Shown here: positions 35,479-44,677 of the stretch, one piece after another
Layout of the letters: the number at the start of each line of letters is the position of its first letter
Position numbering within the stretch: the stretch's first letter is position 1
Origin: an uncultured Clostridia bacterium
GTDB taxonomy: Bacteria; Bacillota; Clostridia; HGM11327
NCBI GenBank assembly: GCA_945918795.1
Contig: CAMEIT010000013.1
Coordinates: 1 to 48,309 of the forward strand
Length of the DNA stretch: 48,309 nt
Direction: 5' to 3'
Program-made: the position numbers and the translations under genes
The notes under the pieces: generated by a model
The model's database searches: none
What the model saw: the letters and a program-made list of their open reading frames with translations, nothing else
Told to the model about the DNA's origin: nothing

Positions 35479-35637
35479 TTAAACGTCAAGACAAACAACC
35501 AAAGCTTCAGCTACCGTGCTGACATACGAAGGATTGGCATTATTAGAATAATTAATCGCTACTGAACAAACACAGCACAGTCTGTTGTCAATATAACTCA
35601 AACGATACTGCTCAATATTAACAGAGCAACAAATCAC
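35479..35637 (-). CDS. Possible small cysteine-rich peptide (52 aa)
   Basis: A short frame begins with GTG that overlaps the stop of the preceding membrane-protein gene as GTGA, the usual geometry of translational coupling. It encodes 52 residues with six cysteines (ICC near the start, CCVC in the middle, VCLDV at the end), no signal peptide and no long hydrophobic helix. A hairpin follows right after the stop. I do not recognise a family; it could be a real short gene or the degraded end of a larger one. A longer in-frame start further upstream lies wholly inside the neighbouring gene and is less likely. Confidence 0.35.
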   Translation of the reverse strand: MICCSVNIEQYRLSYIDNRLCCVCSVAINYSNNANPSYVSTVAEALVVCLDV

Positions 35638-36440
35638 ATTTCGCCCGGTTGTCTCTTTTTCTTTTTCAAAACAGTAAATACCAATATCACTGCCAAGCAA
35701 AGCGTTAAAGCACCCAATGCAATGTAAACCCATAAGGAAATCGGATTATTAGCTTTGATTTCAAATTTCGCCTTTAATTTGTTTATCTGCTTTTCTGCGT
35801 TGTTTATTTCTTCAATGGATATTTCTTTATCTTCCGGTATTATACCGGTTCCGTTTTCTGTGCGATTTTTATTGACTGCATCTGCAAAATCATAAAAATC
35901 TTTAACAGGAAACAAATACTCTTTTTCGCTGGTCAAATATTCTTTATAATATACATAGTCGCCGCGATCGGTTACGTAATAGATATATACGCCGTCATGC
36001 GATGAGTCTCCATCTAGGCAATATATGTTTTTTACAGTAGCATTTATTGATTGTTTGCTCAACAAGTCATTCGCTTCCACGATATTTTTGTAAATAAGCT
36101 CCCAAGGGCTCATAGGGTTGAATGCTGTTATTTTGCCATTGCGTTCATGCACATACAGAAAGTCATTTTCTATATCGTTGTTTACAACCATATAATAAAC
36201 TTCGATACAATAAGGAGTGTCTATTAATTCTTCGATACTTAATCTTTCAGCAAAACCCGACATAAACGCACCGTTATACAATTTAATAAGAGTATTGTTT
36301 TCATAGCGTGAAAATTTTTCATATTCTTCGTCGGTTATTTGCAATGAATCCGTTTTCTCAGTGTTTTCCGCGGCAAAGCATGGGGCAACATTTAATGTGA
36401 AAATAATTATTGCCGTAACAATGCAAATTCTTCTTTTCAT
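35634..36440 (-). CDS. Type I membrane protein of unknown function (268 aa)
   Basis: Architecture: signal peptide 1-23 (FTLNVAPCFAAEN cleavage region), an extracytoplasmic domain of about 210 residues, one transmembrane helix near the C-terminus (ISLWVYIALGALTLCLAVIL) and a short basic cytoplasmic tail KKKKRQ. The ectodomain contains many Tyr/Asp residues (VKNIYCLDGDSSHDGVYIYYVTD region) and a coiled segment before the membrane. It shares this layout with the next gene upstream, so the two look like a divergent pair. AAAGGA lies six bases before the ATG; the 67-base gap upstream has an IR (36468-36492) but no clear promoter, so it is probably cotranscribed with the 271-aa gene. Confidence 0.68.
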   Translation of the reverse strand: MKRRICIVTAIIIFTLNVAPCFAAENTEKTDSLQITDEEYEKFSRYENNTLIKLYNGAFMSGFAERLSIEELIDTPYCIEVYYMVVNNDIENDFLYVHERNGKITAFNPMSPWELIYKNIVEANDLLSKQSINATVKNIYCLDGDSSHDGVYIYYVTDRGDYVYYKEYLTSEKEYLFPVKDFYDFADAVNKNRTENGTGIIPEDKEISIEEINNAEKQINKLKAKFEIKANNPISLWVYIALGALTLCLAVILVFTVLKKKKRQPGEM

Positions 36441-36507
36441 TTTTTCCTTTCCTTTTATTTTTTATATCGATATTGCATTCAATACAATATCGCCTGAATA
36501 GGCATTA

Positions 36508-37323
36508 TCATACAGCTTTTGTTTTATTGGCGGAATTACGTCTTACAACGCATACGATGAATATCACGAGCGCAACCGATGCAAGCGCAATTACCGCAAT
36601 CATTACCACGTTCTTAAAATTAAACGAATCGTTTATTATTTCTTCCGACTTTACAATTCCGAACGAATCAAATGATATTTCGTCGGGACTAAGTGATTTT
36701 GCGGCGTCGGAATCTGATGCTAACGGCTTAAATACTTTTATATTGAAAAAGTGATCCGCAATATTGCAGCACCCGAAATATGTAATATGATCTTCATCCG
36801 ATGAAAACAGTTTTATTTCATAATCTTGCAGTTTTGTGCTTACTGCCACGGTTTTATCGGCATATATGCTTGCAAGCTCGTTATCGGTCTTGACTTTTTC
36901 ATCAATGTACGTACTGAAACTATAACAAACATCCGAGATAGCGTAGTTGACGATAAGCCATTTTTCATCGGGTCTGTATTCAAGTAAAAATTGATTCTTT
37001 TTGTCATCGTCTGTATACGGTATTTCTATTTTACCGATTGTTGAGAAAAATTCCTCGACTTTTGCTCTGTTATACAAACCGTTCATGCTGAAATTCCCGC
37101 CTTTTCTGCCTTGATTGAGGAAATTAAGCAGCTCTTCATCCGATTTTGAAAGCATATTTTTCAATTCCCTTATTTCATCTTCGGAATTAAATACTATGCG
37201 AAGCGGCACAGAACCATCATAAGCGTTACCCGCTTGTGCATTTGATGCCACCGATAACGCCGCAAGAGCAGTCACTGACAGGCATAACATGACAGTGTAC
37301 AAAATACGTTTAATGTTGTTCAT
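36508..37323 (-). CDS. Type I membrane protein of unknown function (271 aa)
   Basis: Signal peptide 1-31 (AALSVASNAQA cleavage site), an ectodomain of about 200 residues and a C-terminal transmembrane helix (VVMIAVIALASVALVIFIVCVV) with a basic tail. No family recognised; the layout is the same as that of the downstream 268-residue protein, with which it probably forms an operon. AAGGAGGG precedes the ATG by five bases. A sigma-A promoter lies about 110 bases upstream, and a degenerate copy of the TGTAACCTTTT box lies farther away. Confidence 0.68.
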   Translation of the reverse strand: MNNIKRILYTVMLCLSVTALAALSVASNAQAGNAYDGSVPLRIVFNSEDEIRELKNMLSKSDEELLNFLNQGRKGGNFSMNGLYNRAKVEEFFSTIGKIEIPYTDDDKKNQFLLEYRPDEKWLIVNYAISDVCYSFSTYIDEKVKTDNELASIYADKTVAVSTKLQDYEIKLFSSDEDHITYFGCCNIADHFFNIKVFKPLASDSDAAKSLSPDEISFDSFGIVKSEEIINDSFNFKNVVMIAVIALASVALVIFIVCVVRRNSANKTKAV

Positions 37324-37431
37324 GATTCCCTCCTTAATATTTTTACAATGATATCAGACTTTAATTATATGTTTTTTTAGAATATTTTACGATGTGCTTA
37401 TACAAAATGAATACCGTATCCCACTGATTTC

Positions 37432-37460
37432 AGTATATAACATTATCCGAATAATGTCAA
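37432..37460 (-). promoter_or_regulatory. Sigma-A promoter of the 271/268-aa membrane protein pair
   Basis: TTGACA (37460-37455) and TATACT (37437-37432) on the minus strand with a 17-base spacer. The -10/-35 spacer includes the small palindrome TTATTCGGATAA. Confidence 0.75.
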
Positions 37461-37584
37461 GCACTTTTCCGCGTTTTTCAATAAAATAAACAAAAAAACT
37501 ATATTTTTTCAACGATAGAATGGTATCCCCTCCGGTGTTTGTAAATTTATTTCTTTTACACAAATAAATACATAAAAGCAAAGC

Positions 37585-37595
37585 AAAAGATTACA
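37585..37595 (-). promoter_or_regulatory. Degenerate copy of the TGTAACCTTTT box
   Basis: On the minus strand the box reads TGTAATCTTTT, one base off the other copies, and TGTATT follows 17 bases later. It adjoins the terminator of the 286-aa lipoprotein just as the intact copies adjoin terminators. The rest of the 375-base gap has only the sigma-A promoter described next to it. Confidence 0.4.
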
Positions 37596-37616
37596 TATTT
37601 TCAAGAAGTTTTTTAA

Positions 37617-37652
37617 TAAAAAGCACACAGAGCCGAATTAACTCTGCGTGCT
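37617..37652 (-). terminator. Terminator copy 1 of the lipoprotein family
   Basis: AGCACACAGAG (37622-37632) pairs with CTCTGCGTGCT (37642-37652) with one A/C mismatch; on the minus strand TTTTTATT follows. Nearly identical hairpins end the next two units. Confidence 0.88.
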
Positions 37653-37698
37653 GTAAACGGTAATTTTAATTAATCTGTTTACCGTTTAAGAAATAGTC

Positions 37699-38559
37699 TT
37701 AATCCTTAAATTCTTCTATTCCGATTTGCGATAGCCAATTTACTGTTGGTCTCGATGTTGGATCATGGATACACAATTCAAAATAAAGATTATTGTCTGT
37801 TCCAAATACATAGACCGTTTGTGGAATTGAGTTTGAAACTTGCAAATCAGAAACAAATGCTTTCAAAATATATGTTTCTAAAACTTGTAATTTCTTTCCG
37901 TTTGAATTAATAGTATATGCTATGCTTTTCATTTCACAGTTTTTCGTATAATAATAATATGTTTTCATAAGTACATTGTCAAACATCTCATCTTGCACTG
38001 AAGTAATAGTTATAAGATGATTTGAATATAAATCAAACTCATCTTTCAATGATCGGTCAAATACGTCTTTTGTCATGTAATGAAAAAATGCCAAAGAAAA
38101 ATTTGAATTGCTATTTACAAAAAAACTGTACATTTCCCCGGATAAATAAACTTCATCATATTCTAAATTGTCGGGTAATACTGGTTTATATAATCTATCC
38201 GGATTGCATATTTTAATTCCGTTTGAATCTTTTGGGAAGAAGGTTTTAATAATTGCAGCCTGGCTTGGGGTAAACTTGTTATTTTTAATTGCATTCTTCA
38301 TTTCAGCTAAAGACTTAAACTTAACAGTGGCCAACTGAACAAATTCAGGATATTGATATTCATTCCCGGCATCAAAGTTAATATAAGTATTATCACCGAT
38401 TTGCTTAATAGCAAAGGCTTCTGTTTTTTCCTCTATCGGCGTATAATCCGTATGCTTTGGATTGTCGGAAGGCGCTACGGTCGGAGCTGTACAGCCCGAT
38501 AAAAGCATTAAACACAACAGCATAACGGCAAAAGCCGAATTGATTATTCTTCTACACAT
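37699..38559 (-). CDS. Putative lipoprotein, tandem paralogue A (286 aa)
   Basis: Signal peptide with lipobox LLSGC (Cys23), then a Pro/Thr/Ser linker to about 45 and a domain of about 240 residues. Conserved with its neighbour are NFDAGNE, SLAEMKNAIK, DSNGIKICNPD and a C-terminal TSRPTxxWLxQxGxEEFK. No known family. The neighbouring copy at 38752-39615 has an identical signal peptide up to the lipobox and an identical upstream region, while the mature proteins differ at many positions, most in the C-terminal half. AAAGGAAA lies seven bases before the ATG. It has its own TGTAACCTTTT box and terminator. Confidence 0.75.
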   Translation of the reverse strand: MCRRIINSAFAVMLLCLMLLSGCTAPTVAPSDNPKHTDYTPIEEKTEAFAIKQIGDNTYINFDAGNEYQYPEFVQLATVKFKSLAEMKNAIKNNKFTPSQAAIIKTFFPKDSNGIKICNPDRLYKPVLPDNLEYDEVYLSGEMYSFFVNSNSNFSLAFFHYMTKDVFDRSLKDEFDLYSNHLITITSVQDEMFDNVLMKTYYYYTKNCEMKSIAYTINSNGKKLQVLETYILKAFVSDLQVSNSIPQTVYVFGTDNNLYFELCIHDPTSRPTVNWLSQIGIEEFKD

Positions 38560-38730
38560 ATTTGTTTCCTTTCTTATTTAAGTCAATGTTCAGAGCCCGC
38601 GGCAATGATTTGCCGTTTTTGTGATAAACATCTTTCTGTCTATATACTCACGGAATAAATAAAAAGGTTACAGCTTTTTATGAAAAATCATAAAAAAGCA
38701 CGCAGAACCGAATTAACTCTGCGTGCTGTA
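38560..38730 (-). promoter_or_regulatory. Duplicated intergenic module: terminator plus ECF-like promoter, copy 1
   Basis: On the minus strand the module holds the terminator of paralogue B (AGCACGCAGA 38697-38706 with TCTGCGTGCT 38718-38727) and then the box TGTAACCTTTTT (38672-38661). CGTGAGTATA follows about 14 bases later, and the hairpin CGGCAA-TGAT-TTGCCG sits in the leader before the ribosome site. The stretch from the box to the start codon is identical to the copy 1,056 bases away. TGTAAC-type -35 elements are typical of some ECF sigma factors; the -10 assignment is tentative. Confidence 0.6.
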
Positions 38731-38751
38731 AATTGTTCCGATTAAATTCTT

Positions 38752-39615
38752 TTATCCCTTAAATTCCTCTACGCCAAACTGTAACAGCCAGTCTATTGTC
38801 GGTCGTGATGTTAAGTCGGCTATAAAAGACGTAAAATATACACCGTTTTCTTCTCCGTAAAGCTCAACATAATACGGGACTGTAAAAGACGTCGGCATTG
38901 TCTCATCTTCCATATTCAAACAATATGTTTCTTGCAAAATTAAAGTTTTGTTGTTTGATTCTATGCGGTAACGCACCTGTCTCAGTGTGCCCGAAACTGT
39001 CGTATAATTATATACTTTTGTTGGCAGTTTATTATAAGTTTCATCCGAGATAGATATTATTTTAGGATCCCCGTAGTCAAAAAAATTTGTGTATTGCCTT
39101 TCAAAAGTTTCTTCATAGGATTCTTTTGTATGAATATGTAAGGACGCATATATAGGGCAATCCGAAATTGACAAAAAGCCATAACTCTCTCCATGTAAAT
39201 AAACAGCAACGTTTTCTCCGAAAATATTCGGCCAAACAGGTTGGTATAATTTATCCGGATTGCATATTTTAATTCCGTTTGAATCTTCGGGAAATGACGC
39301 TTTAATTATATCCGCTTGACGTTTTGTAATCTTGCCGCTCTTAATTGCATTCTTCATTTCAGCCAAAGACTCAAACTTAACAGAGGCCAACTGAACCCAT
39401 TCCGGATTCGGGCATTCATTTCCCGCATCGAAATTGATATAAATATTTTCACCTATTCGTTTAATTGTGAACGATTCTGTTTTTTCCTCTGTTTCCACCT
39501 TATCTGTACTCGTCGGAATATCAGAAGGTGCTGCAGACTTAGTTGTACAACCCGATAAAAGCATTAAACACAACAGCATAACGGCAAAAGCCGAATTGAT
39601 TATTCTTCTACACAT
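38752..39615 (-). CDS. Putative lipoprotein, tandem paralogue B (287 aa)
   Basis: Paralogue of the preceding gene product, with the same signal peptide and lipobox (Cys23), a linker to about 45, and the shared NFDAGNE, SLAEMKNAIK, DSNGIKICNPD and C-terminal TSRPTIDWLLQFG segments. The remaining ectodomain has diverged. Function unknown; a surface-exposed, lipid-anchored position is expected. The start and ribosome site are identical to those of paralogue A. It is a separate unit with its own TGTAACCTTTT box and terminator. The two copies are head to tail with a period of 1,056 bases. Confidence 0.75.
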   Translation of the reverse strand: MCRRIINSAFAVMLLCLMLLSGCTTKSAAPSDIPTSTDKVETEEKTESFTIKRIGENIYINFDAGNECPNPEWVQLASVKFESLAEMKNAIKSGKITKRQADIIKASFPEDSNGIKICNPDKLYQPVWPNIFGENVAVYLHGESYGFLSISDCPIYASLHIHTKESYEETFERQYTNFFDYGDPKIISISDETYNKLPTKVYNYTTVSGTLRQVRYRIESNNKTLILQETYCLNMEDETMPTSFTVPYYVELYGEENGVYFTSFIADLTSRPTIDWLLQFGVEEFKG

Positions 39616-39790
39616 ATTTGTTTCCTTTCTTATTTAAGTCAATGTTCAGAGCCCGCGGCAATGATTTGCCGTTTTTGTGATAAACATCTTTCTGTCTATA
39701 TACTCACGGAATAAATAAAAAGGTTACAGCTTTTTATAAAAAATCGTAAAATAAAAAGCACACAGAGCCGAATTAACTCTGCGTACTTTT
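39616..39790 (-). promoter_or_regulatory. Duplicated intergenic module: terminator plus ECF-like promoter, copy 2
   Basis: Same order as copy 1: the terminator of the 204-aa lipoprotein (AGCACACAGAG 39757-39767 with CTCTGCGTACT 39777-39787), then the box TGTAACCTTTTT (39728-39717), the CGGCAA/TTGCCG leader hairpin, and the ribosome site. Identity with copy 1 runs through the leader and the first part of the coding sequence. Confidence 0.6.
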
Positions 39791-39855
39791 ACTTAATGTC
39801 GGAAGAATATTTCGGGAAAGTTATATTCTGTATCGGAAAATACTATTTAACATCA

Positions 39856-40470
39856 TTATAAATCAAGCTTTTTTACGCAACCGATAACATCACAAGCGAC
39901 GTTTGAGTTCATCGGAATGGCAAATTGGTCAATGTTTATGATGCACTCATAATGCCCGACAGGACCGTGCGTACAGAATAAATACGTTTCGCCATTGACT
40001 AACTGTCTGCCCGATGCGAGCATCGGTATTCCGGGCCATTGCTTTGAAAGACCTGATTTTTCAAGATATTCAAGCTGTTTTTCCTCGTTATATCCGACTA
40101 TCCCGCCCTCAACGCATATCTTTCTTATATCTTCACCGCCGCCTTTATACTTTTCGTTGACTTCTACCGTATAAATCGTATATAACATACGATGCGTGCT
40201 TTCCGATTCGTATGACATATCGGATTTCCCCGTGACCATATCAACAATATCAAACGATATATCGATTACTTTACCTTCAAAAATGTTATCCGAAACAACA
40301 GCAAGCTCGTTTGTGCTGTATACAGGCCAATCCGTATAAATTGAAAAAACAGGTGCTCTCTCCACACTACCGTCTGAAGAGGTTCTTCTGTTTTGCGAAA
40401 CGTCAGTACACGCTGCCAAACAGCTCAATACCAAAAATATTGCGGTGACAGCAGAAATAATTTTCTTCAT
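39856..40470 (-). CDS. Putative lipoprotein of unknown function (204 aa)
   Basis: Signal peptide with lipobox CLAAC (Cys21), a short Ser/Arg linker and a compact domain. Segments DNIFEGKVIDISFDIV, YTIYTVEVNEKYKGGGEDI, ICVEGG and VNGETYLFC look like the beta-barrel pattern found in small exported proteins of Bacillota, but I cannot name the family. AAGGAG lies nine bases before the ATG. It forms its own unit, with an ECF-like box upstream and terminator copy 3 downstream. It is not related by eye to paralogues A and B. Confidence 0.7.
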   Translation of the reverse strand: MKKIISAVTAIFLVLSCLAACTDVSQNRRTSSDGSVERAPVFSIYTDWPVYSTNELAVVSDNIFEGKVIDISFDIVDMVTGKSDMSYESESTHRMLYTIYTVEVNEKYKGGGEDIRKICVEGGIVGYNEEKQLEYLEKSGLSKQWPGIPMLASGRQLVNGETYLFCTHGPVGHYECIINIDQFAIPMNSNVACDVIGCVKKLDL

Positions 40471-40553
40471 TTGTTTTGCTCCTTTTCATTCCCGATTCGT
40501 GTTCAAAAGCATTTTTATCGGTGCTTTCGAATAAATAGACATAAAATCAATGC

Positions 40554-40564
40554 AAAAGGTTACA
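40554..40564 (-). promoter_or_regulatory. TGTAACCTTTT box of the 204-aa lipoprotein gene
   Basis: TGTAACCTTTT on the minus strand (40564-40554), followed 17 bases after AAC by TGTCTA, which fits an ECF-type -10. It lies about 85 bases before the start codon and next to the terminator of the upstream unit. Confidence 0.55.
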
Positions 40565-40595
40565 CTTAAAATCAATATTTTTTAAGAATTTTTAA

Positions 40596-40648
40596 AAAGA
40601 GCGCATGAAGATGAGGTATAAGCCAAGCCCACAGAGCTCCATGCGCCA
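40596..40648 (-). terminator. Terminator of the protease-lipoprotein operon
   Basis: GCGCATG (40601-40607) and CATGCGC (40640-40646) with a long loop; on the minus strand CTCTTTTT follows. It lies in the 236-base gap downstream of the 285-aa lipoprotein. Confidence 0.65.
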
Positions 40649-40706
40649 CTATCGACATTATTGAGAAGAATAATGCGGTTAATTTATGATTTCAAGCTTT
40701 GAATAT

Positions 40707-41564
40707 CTATTGTTTTTCAACAACAAAGCCTATTTTATCGCTCGAACATATTTCATATTCGCCCTCGAATTTTGAATATTCGATTTCATACCAAACGAGC
40801 AATACCGGTGTGCCGTCTTCCAAAACAGATAAAATTTCTTCCGAATCAATATACTCTGTTTTGTCGTGAGTCTTTTTGGTATTTTCATACAACACATCAA
40901 GCTTTGCTTCTATTGTGCTTTTAACGGCTTTCAGATCAAAATCCGTTGAAACGTCGGCAGGCACCTTACCGAGCATATTTGATGTATAAAGATACACGTC
41001 TCCGCTCTTGTCAACCGAAACATATGCACGATCCATTGTTTCAAAATCATTTACATATTTTGTAAACATTATCTTATATGAATCGTATGCTTCATCATAT
41101 TTCGATTCCATTTTATAGTCGGAAACATCGATTATATTTTTCATAAAAGCTCGAGCGATTTCAATGCACTCATCCTCAGTACACTCCTTGCCCGTTTTTT
41201 CCTCGGAACGTTTATGAGTATATCCTGCAAGCATACCGTCGGAATCAACTTCAAACCATGTCGAATCAGCGGAATTTTCCGCTTTATATCTGTCTGTTAC
41301 GAAATAATTCCCATAGCCGTATTTTGATTCTTTATAAACGCCCTCAACGGTATTCCCGTTTATGCTTTGAGAAAGCGTCTGAGCGGCATCTTCTCTGCTG
41401 AAGGAGACTGATTTTTTGCCCAAGCTGAATTCAATATCATCATCCGACAAAACTTTGCTGTAAGATATTTCAAATATCATCGCCTTATATTTTGTGTTTT
41501 CGCCACACGCGGCAGATACCAATATCATTACGATAACACTTATCAGGCACACAAGTTTTTTCAT
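40707..41564 (-). CDS. Putative lipoprotein of unknown function (285 aa)
   Basis: The start is set at the ATG at 41564 because AAAGAGG lies nine bases before it; a TTG three codons earlier is also in frame but too close. Signal peptide with lipobox VSAAC (Cys19). The domain that follows contains SREDAAQTLSQSI, a hydrophobic-polar beta pattern, CTEDECIEIARAFM and a C-terminal strand LVWYEIEYSKFEG, reminiscent of proteins that carry PepSY-like repeats; I am not certain. It is the third gene of the operon that begins with the metalloprotease, 46 bases downstream of the 236-aa lipoprotein. Confidence 0.7.
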   Translation of the reverse strand: MKKLVCLISVIVMILVSAACGENTKYKAMIFEISYSKVLSDDDIEFSLGKKSVSFSREDAAQTLSQSINGNTVEGVYKESKYGYGNYFVTDRYKAENSADSTWFEVDSDGMLAGYTHKRSEEKTGKECTEDECIEIARAFMKNIIDVSDYKMESKYDEAYDSYKIMFTKYVNDFETMDRAYVSVDKSGDVYLYTSNMLGKVPADVSTDFDLKAVKSTIEAKLDVLYENTKKTHDKTEYIDSEEILSVLEDGTPVLLVWYEIEYSKFEGEYEICSSDKIGFVVEKQ

Positions 41565-41610
41565 AAAATTCAACCTCTTTCTTAAATTATTTTGAGAGCG
41601 AATAATCTTA

Positions 41611-42321
41611 TTATCTAAAGTTCAAATACGACACGCTTATATTTTCCAACATATCAAGCGAGGCTTGAGTATCGTTTGTGTTCACGCGAACATATATTTT
41701 TTCGTTATGCACAAAATTTATGCTGTCGGTTCTGACGATTGCTTCGATATTTTTTCCTCCGTATTGAATATTCTTTCTTTCAGACGGCTCAAAGGGCATT
41801 TTACTACCGAAATGACTTTCTCTGTATGCCATGTACGAATCTATTGTTTCAATATTAGGAATTTTACTTGAACAATCGCTGTCAAAAAAGTAAAATATTA
41901 TACGGTTGTTCTTGCCCTGATAATTGAAGTAATAGCTAATGCCTATATCTTCATACTTTGCTGTCGGAAACAATGTGACACTTATAATCTTAAAATCATC
42001 AACGCGACTTTCATTATTGTTTGGAAAAGAGATAACAGGCAAACAATTTATTTCTTTGATCATGGAATTCATCTCGGAGTATTTGATTTGTTCCTCCTCA
42101 CGGTATTTGCTCAAATCATTATTCTTGATAAAATCAATAGCGTCGTCCAATGAGTCGAATTGTATTGGCTGTACTACCGGTGGAGACAGCGGTTCAAGCG
42201 ATTCAAGCGATTCATCGGGTGAGCTTGTTGTGGATGCTGAATCATTACCGATCGTACAACCGGTTAATAACAATACAAATACAATACAAAACAATAAACT
42301 AAGAACAATATTTTTTTTCAT
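41611..42321 (-). CDS. Putative lipoprotein of unknown function (236 aa)
   Basis: The ATG at 42321 has GGAGG seven bases upstream and is preferred over the in-frame start four codons earlier. Signal peptide 1-20 with lipobox LLTGC, then a Ser/Thr/Glu/Pro-rich linker (about 24-55) and a domain of about 180 residues with FDSLDDAIDFIKNN near its beginning. Not recognised as a family; a similar short helix, SLAEMKNAIK, opens the domain of the tandem paralogues, so a distant relation is possible. It starts 20 bases after the protease stop and belongs to the same operon. Confidence 0.7.
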   Translation of the reverse strand: MKKNIVLSLLFCIVFVLLLTGCTIGNDSASTTSSPDESLESLEPLSPPVVQPIQFDSLDDAIDFIKNNDLSKYREEEQIKYSEMNSMIKEINCLPVISFPNNNESRVDDFKIISVTLFPTAKYEDIGISYYFNYQGKNNRIIFYFFDSDCSSKIPNIETIDSYMAYRESHFGSKMPFEPSERKNIQYGGKNIEAIVRTDSINFVHNEKIYVRVNTNDTQASLDMLENISVSYLNFR

Positions 42322-42341
42322 TTTAGCCTCCAAATTATATT

Positions 42342-44677
42342 TTATTTATGATGCTCATTCAAATGCGAAATTATATCTACTTTACATTCTTGGCAAAAAA
42401 TATTTTCAGGATCAACGTTTTCTAAATCTGCTCCCCACACATTGTTCATTATACAATAAGCTGGTCTTTTGTTATTCCCACATTCACTGCATATATCACC
42501 ACTACGGCAGGTTCCATCAGTCTTTAGTTCATGATAATGATCCGGTGCTCCTATTGTATGTGCTATCTCATGTGTAAGACAAGGAAGCATATTATTATAA
42601 TAAGAAGTAGAATTCGACCATATCTCTTGAAAAACTATACCATTGTTATACCAAATATAACTTCTATTACACGTATTTCCATTTGAATTATATAGCCGAT
42701 TTCCAGTAAATAAAACTGATGTTGTAGTATTTGAACCCGGATTCAGAGCAATAAAGTCTCTGTATATTTGCAGCCAGCTTGTGCAGTCTTCATCTCCTTC
42801 TTGATGATTTGGGCAAGTACCGTTGATGCTTGGATTTGCTGGGCAAATACTCAAATTATCGTTATTTATATTATTAGAGTTTATGCTTATATTTCGACTC
42901 AATTTACAATTATCAGGTGTTGATATATGTAGTGCAGGGGAATTAAAGTATATTTCCATAGAAAAATTCTGCCCAAAAATATCATTAATCTTTTCGCCGA
43001 AATTGTTTATCAAAGTCGTAGGATTACCATATCTGACTTCAAAAGCTTTATCATAATACAAATTCAACGCCAACCACGTTCCAAATTCTGAAACATACCA
43101 TTCATCTCTATAATTTGAGTCATTAGTAAATGTTTTATGCTGTATTAATATACCGTTCTCATTGGTCGTATAATCAGCTACTGCTAAACACTTATTACTG
43201 CTTTCTCCGCATTTAGCACTTATTTTGTAAGCGCCATTGCTAAGCTTGGTAAATTTCCACCGCTGTCCGGTGGCTGTGCCGCCACTCAATTGAGTAATAG
43301 TTGCATTTTGTGAGGATGAATTGCCTGCAACGCTTAAGTAAAGTGAACTATAAACGGATTTTATTGTATAATATCCATCCTGTTGCAATTCAATTTCCCA
43401 CTGTTGTGAGTCATGCCCAGAAAATTGCCATTGATGCATCACTGCATTTGCATTTGTTGTTGGCCCCTCAATATCAAGCATTCTTAATGTTTCCTTATTT
43501 CTGAAGAAATATGTTCCATTAGGAATATCCCCTATATTTACGGTAAATGTCTTGCTCCAACTTGTATTGTACGTGCTCTTTGCTGTTATAACCGAGGTTC
43601 CTGCAGCTACACCTGTTACGACGCCGGAACTGTTTACCGTTGCAACATCAGTATTGCTTGATGTCCATGTTACACCTTGATTAAGAGTACTGCCGGAATA
43701 CACAGCCGCAACAAATGTCACTGTACTTTCCGGAGCTATCCAGTTTTTCGTATTATACAATAAAACTCCCGACGGCACAGATGAAAGCTTTTCAAGACTC
43801 CATACATTGTTTGAAGTTCCTCCCAAGCTGACAGCAGTTCCGTTAACATACAAATAGTTACCTGTATAGCTTCTTGAGTCAAGCTTATATCCCGATGATA
43901 CTCCGCTTATTCTCCACTGTGCCAAAGCGGAAAGCTCCGAAACATTTTCGGTTGTTCCGCGAGTTCCGATAGCTACACCTAAGCCATATCTTTGGAGACA
44001 CATATCAAGCTTGTGCATAGGACGTATGCTGTAACAACCCTCGCCCAAATAATTTATTTTCCATAATTGAGCAAGCTTTTCCTGGTCATCCGTCAGCTGT
44101 GAGCTTACAACTAAACCCGTATTTTCAGCTATTGACATTCTATTTACATGCAAATATTTGTACGTTGCATTATTCTTGATATAATATACTCCGTTTTCGA
44201 TTATTACATACACCGATACCTGTTTTACAACAGTGCTCGTGCCGTCATTAACAGAAGCGTTTATTCTTGCCGTACCCGCTTTTACACCTGTAACAACTCC
44301 GCTTGAGCTGACGGTTGCAATATCGGTGTTCTGACTCGACCATGTGACCGTTGTTCCTGACGGAATAGTGTCCGTCAATAAGCTTGCGGTTTCACTAACG
44401 AGAAGAGAATATGTATCGCAAATAAAGCTTGTTGTTGACATCAGTTCAGCTTCTCCGGCACTTCCCGATTCTTTCCATATTATTTCTCCGTTTTCAATCG
44501 TTCCGAACTGTGTAGGCGGAATTTCCGCATAATCACCTATAATACTTGTCTCAGCCGAAACATCGCTTTCCATGTCGGCTATAATGTTATTTTCCAGTGC
44601 AGATGCTGTGTTAACTCTTAAATTTGCAAACGTCAGAATCATGCACAACGACAGAAAAAACAAAAGTGTTTTTTCAT
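42342..44677 (-). CDS. Secreted metzincin-like metalloprotease with Big_2 and ricin-lectin modules
   Basis: A multidomain exported protein. Order: signal peptide (TLLFFLSLCMILTFANL region), Big_2-like domain (about 120-165, WSSQNTDIATVSSSGVVTG), ricin-type lectin repeat (about 173-310), a second Big_2 (about 345-385), a second ricin-type lectin (about 398-540, with QQWEIE and GQRWKF) and a C-terminal protease domain. The zinc motif is THEIAHTIGAPDHYH at 42558-42572 on the minus strand, fitting the HExxHxxGxxDH metzincin pattern; many cysteines surround it. The ribosome site AAAGGA and the ATG at 44677 are a perfect pair, but this ATG is out of frame by one base: seven A's instead of six at 44674-44669 would give MKKTLLFF. 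In the given sequence only TTG/ATT codons are available in frame. Followed by two lipoprotein genes in an operon. Confidence 0.78.

Noticed and set aside
37387..37581. Possible 64-residue minus-strand gene before the 271-aa membrane protein
   Set aside because: A consensus sigma-A promoter for the downstream gene lies inside it, and its GGAGGGG is not at a proper distance from any start codon.
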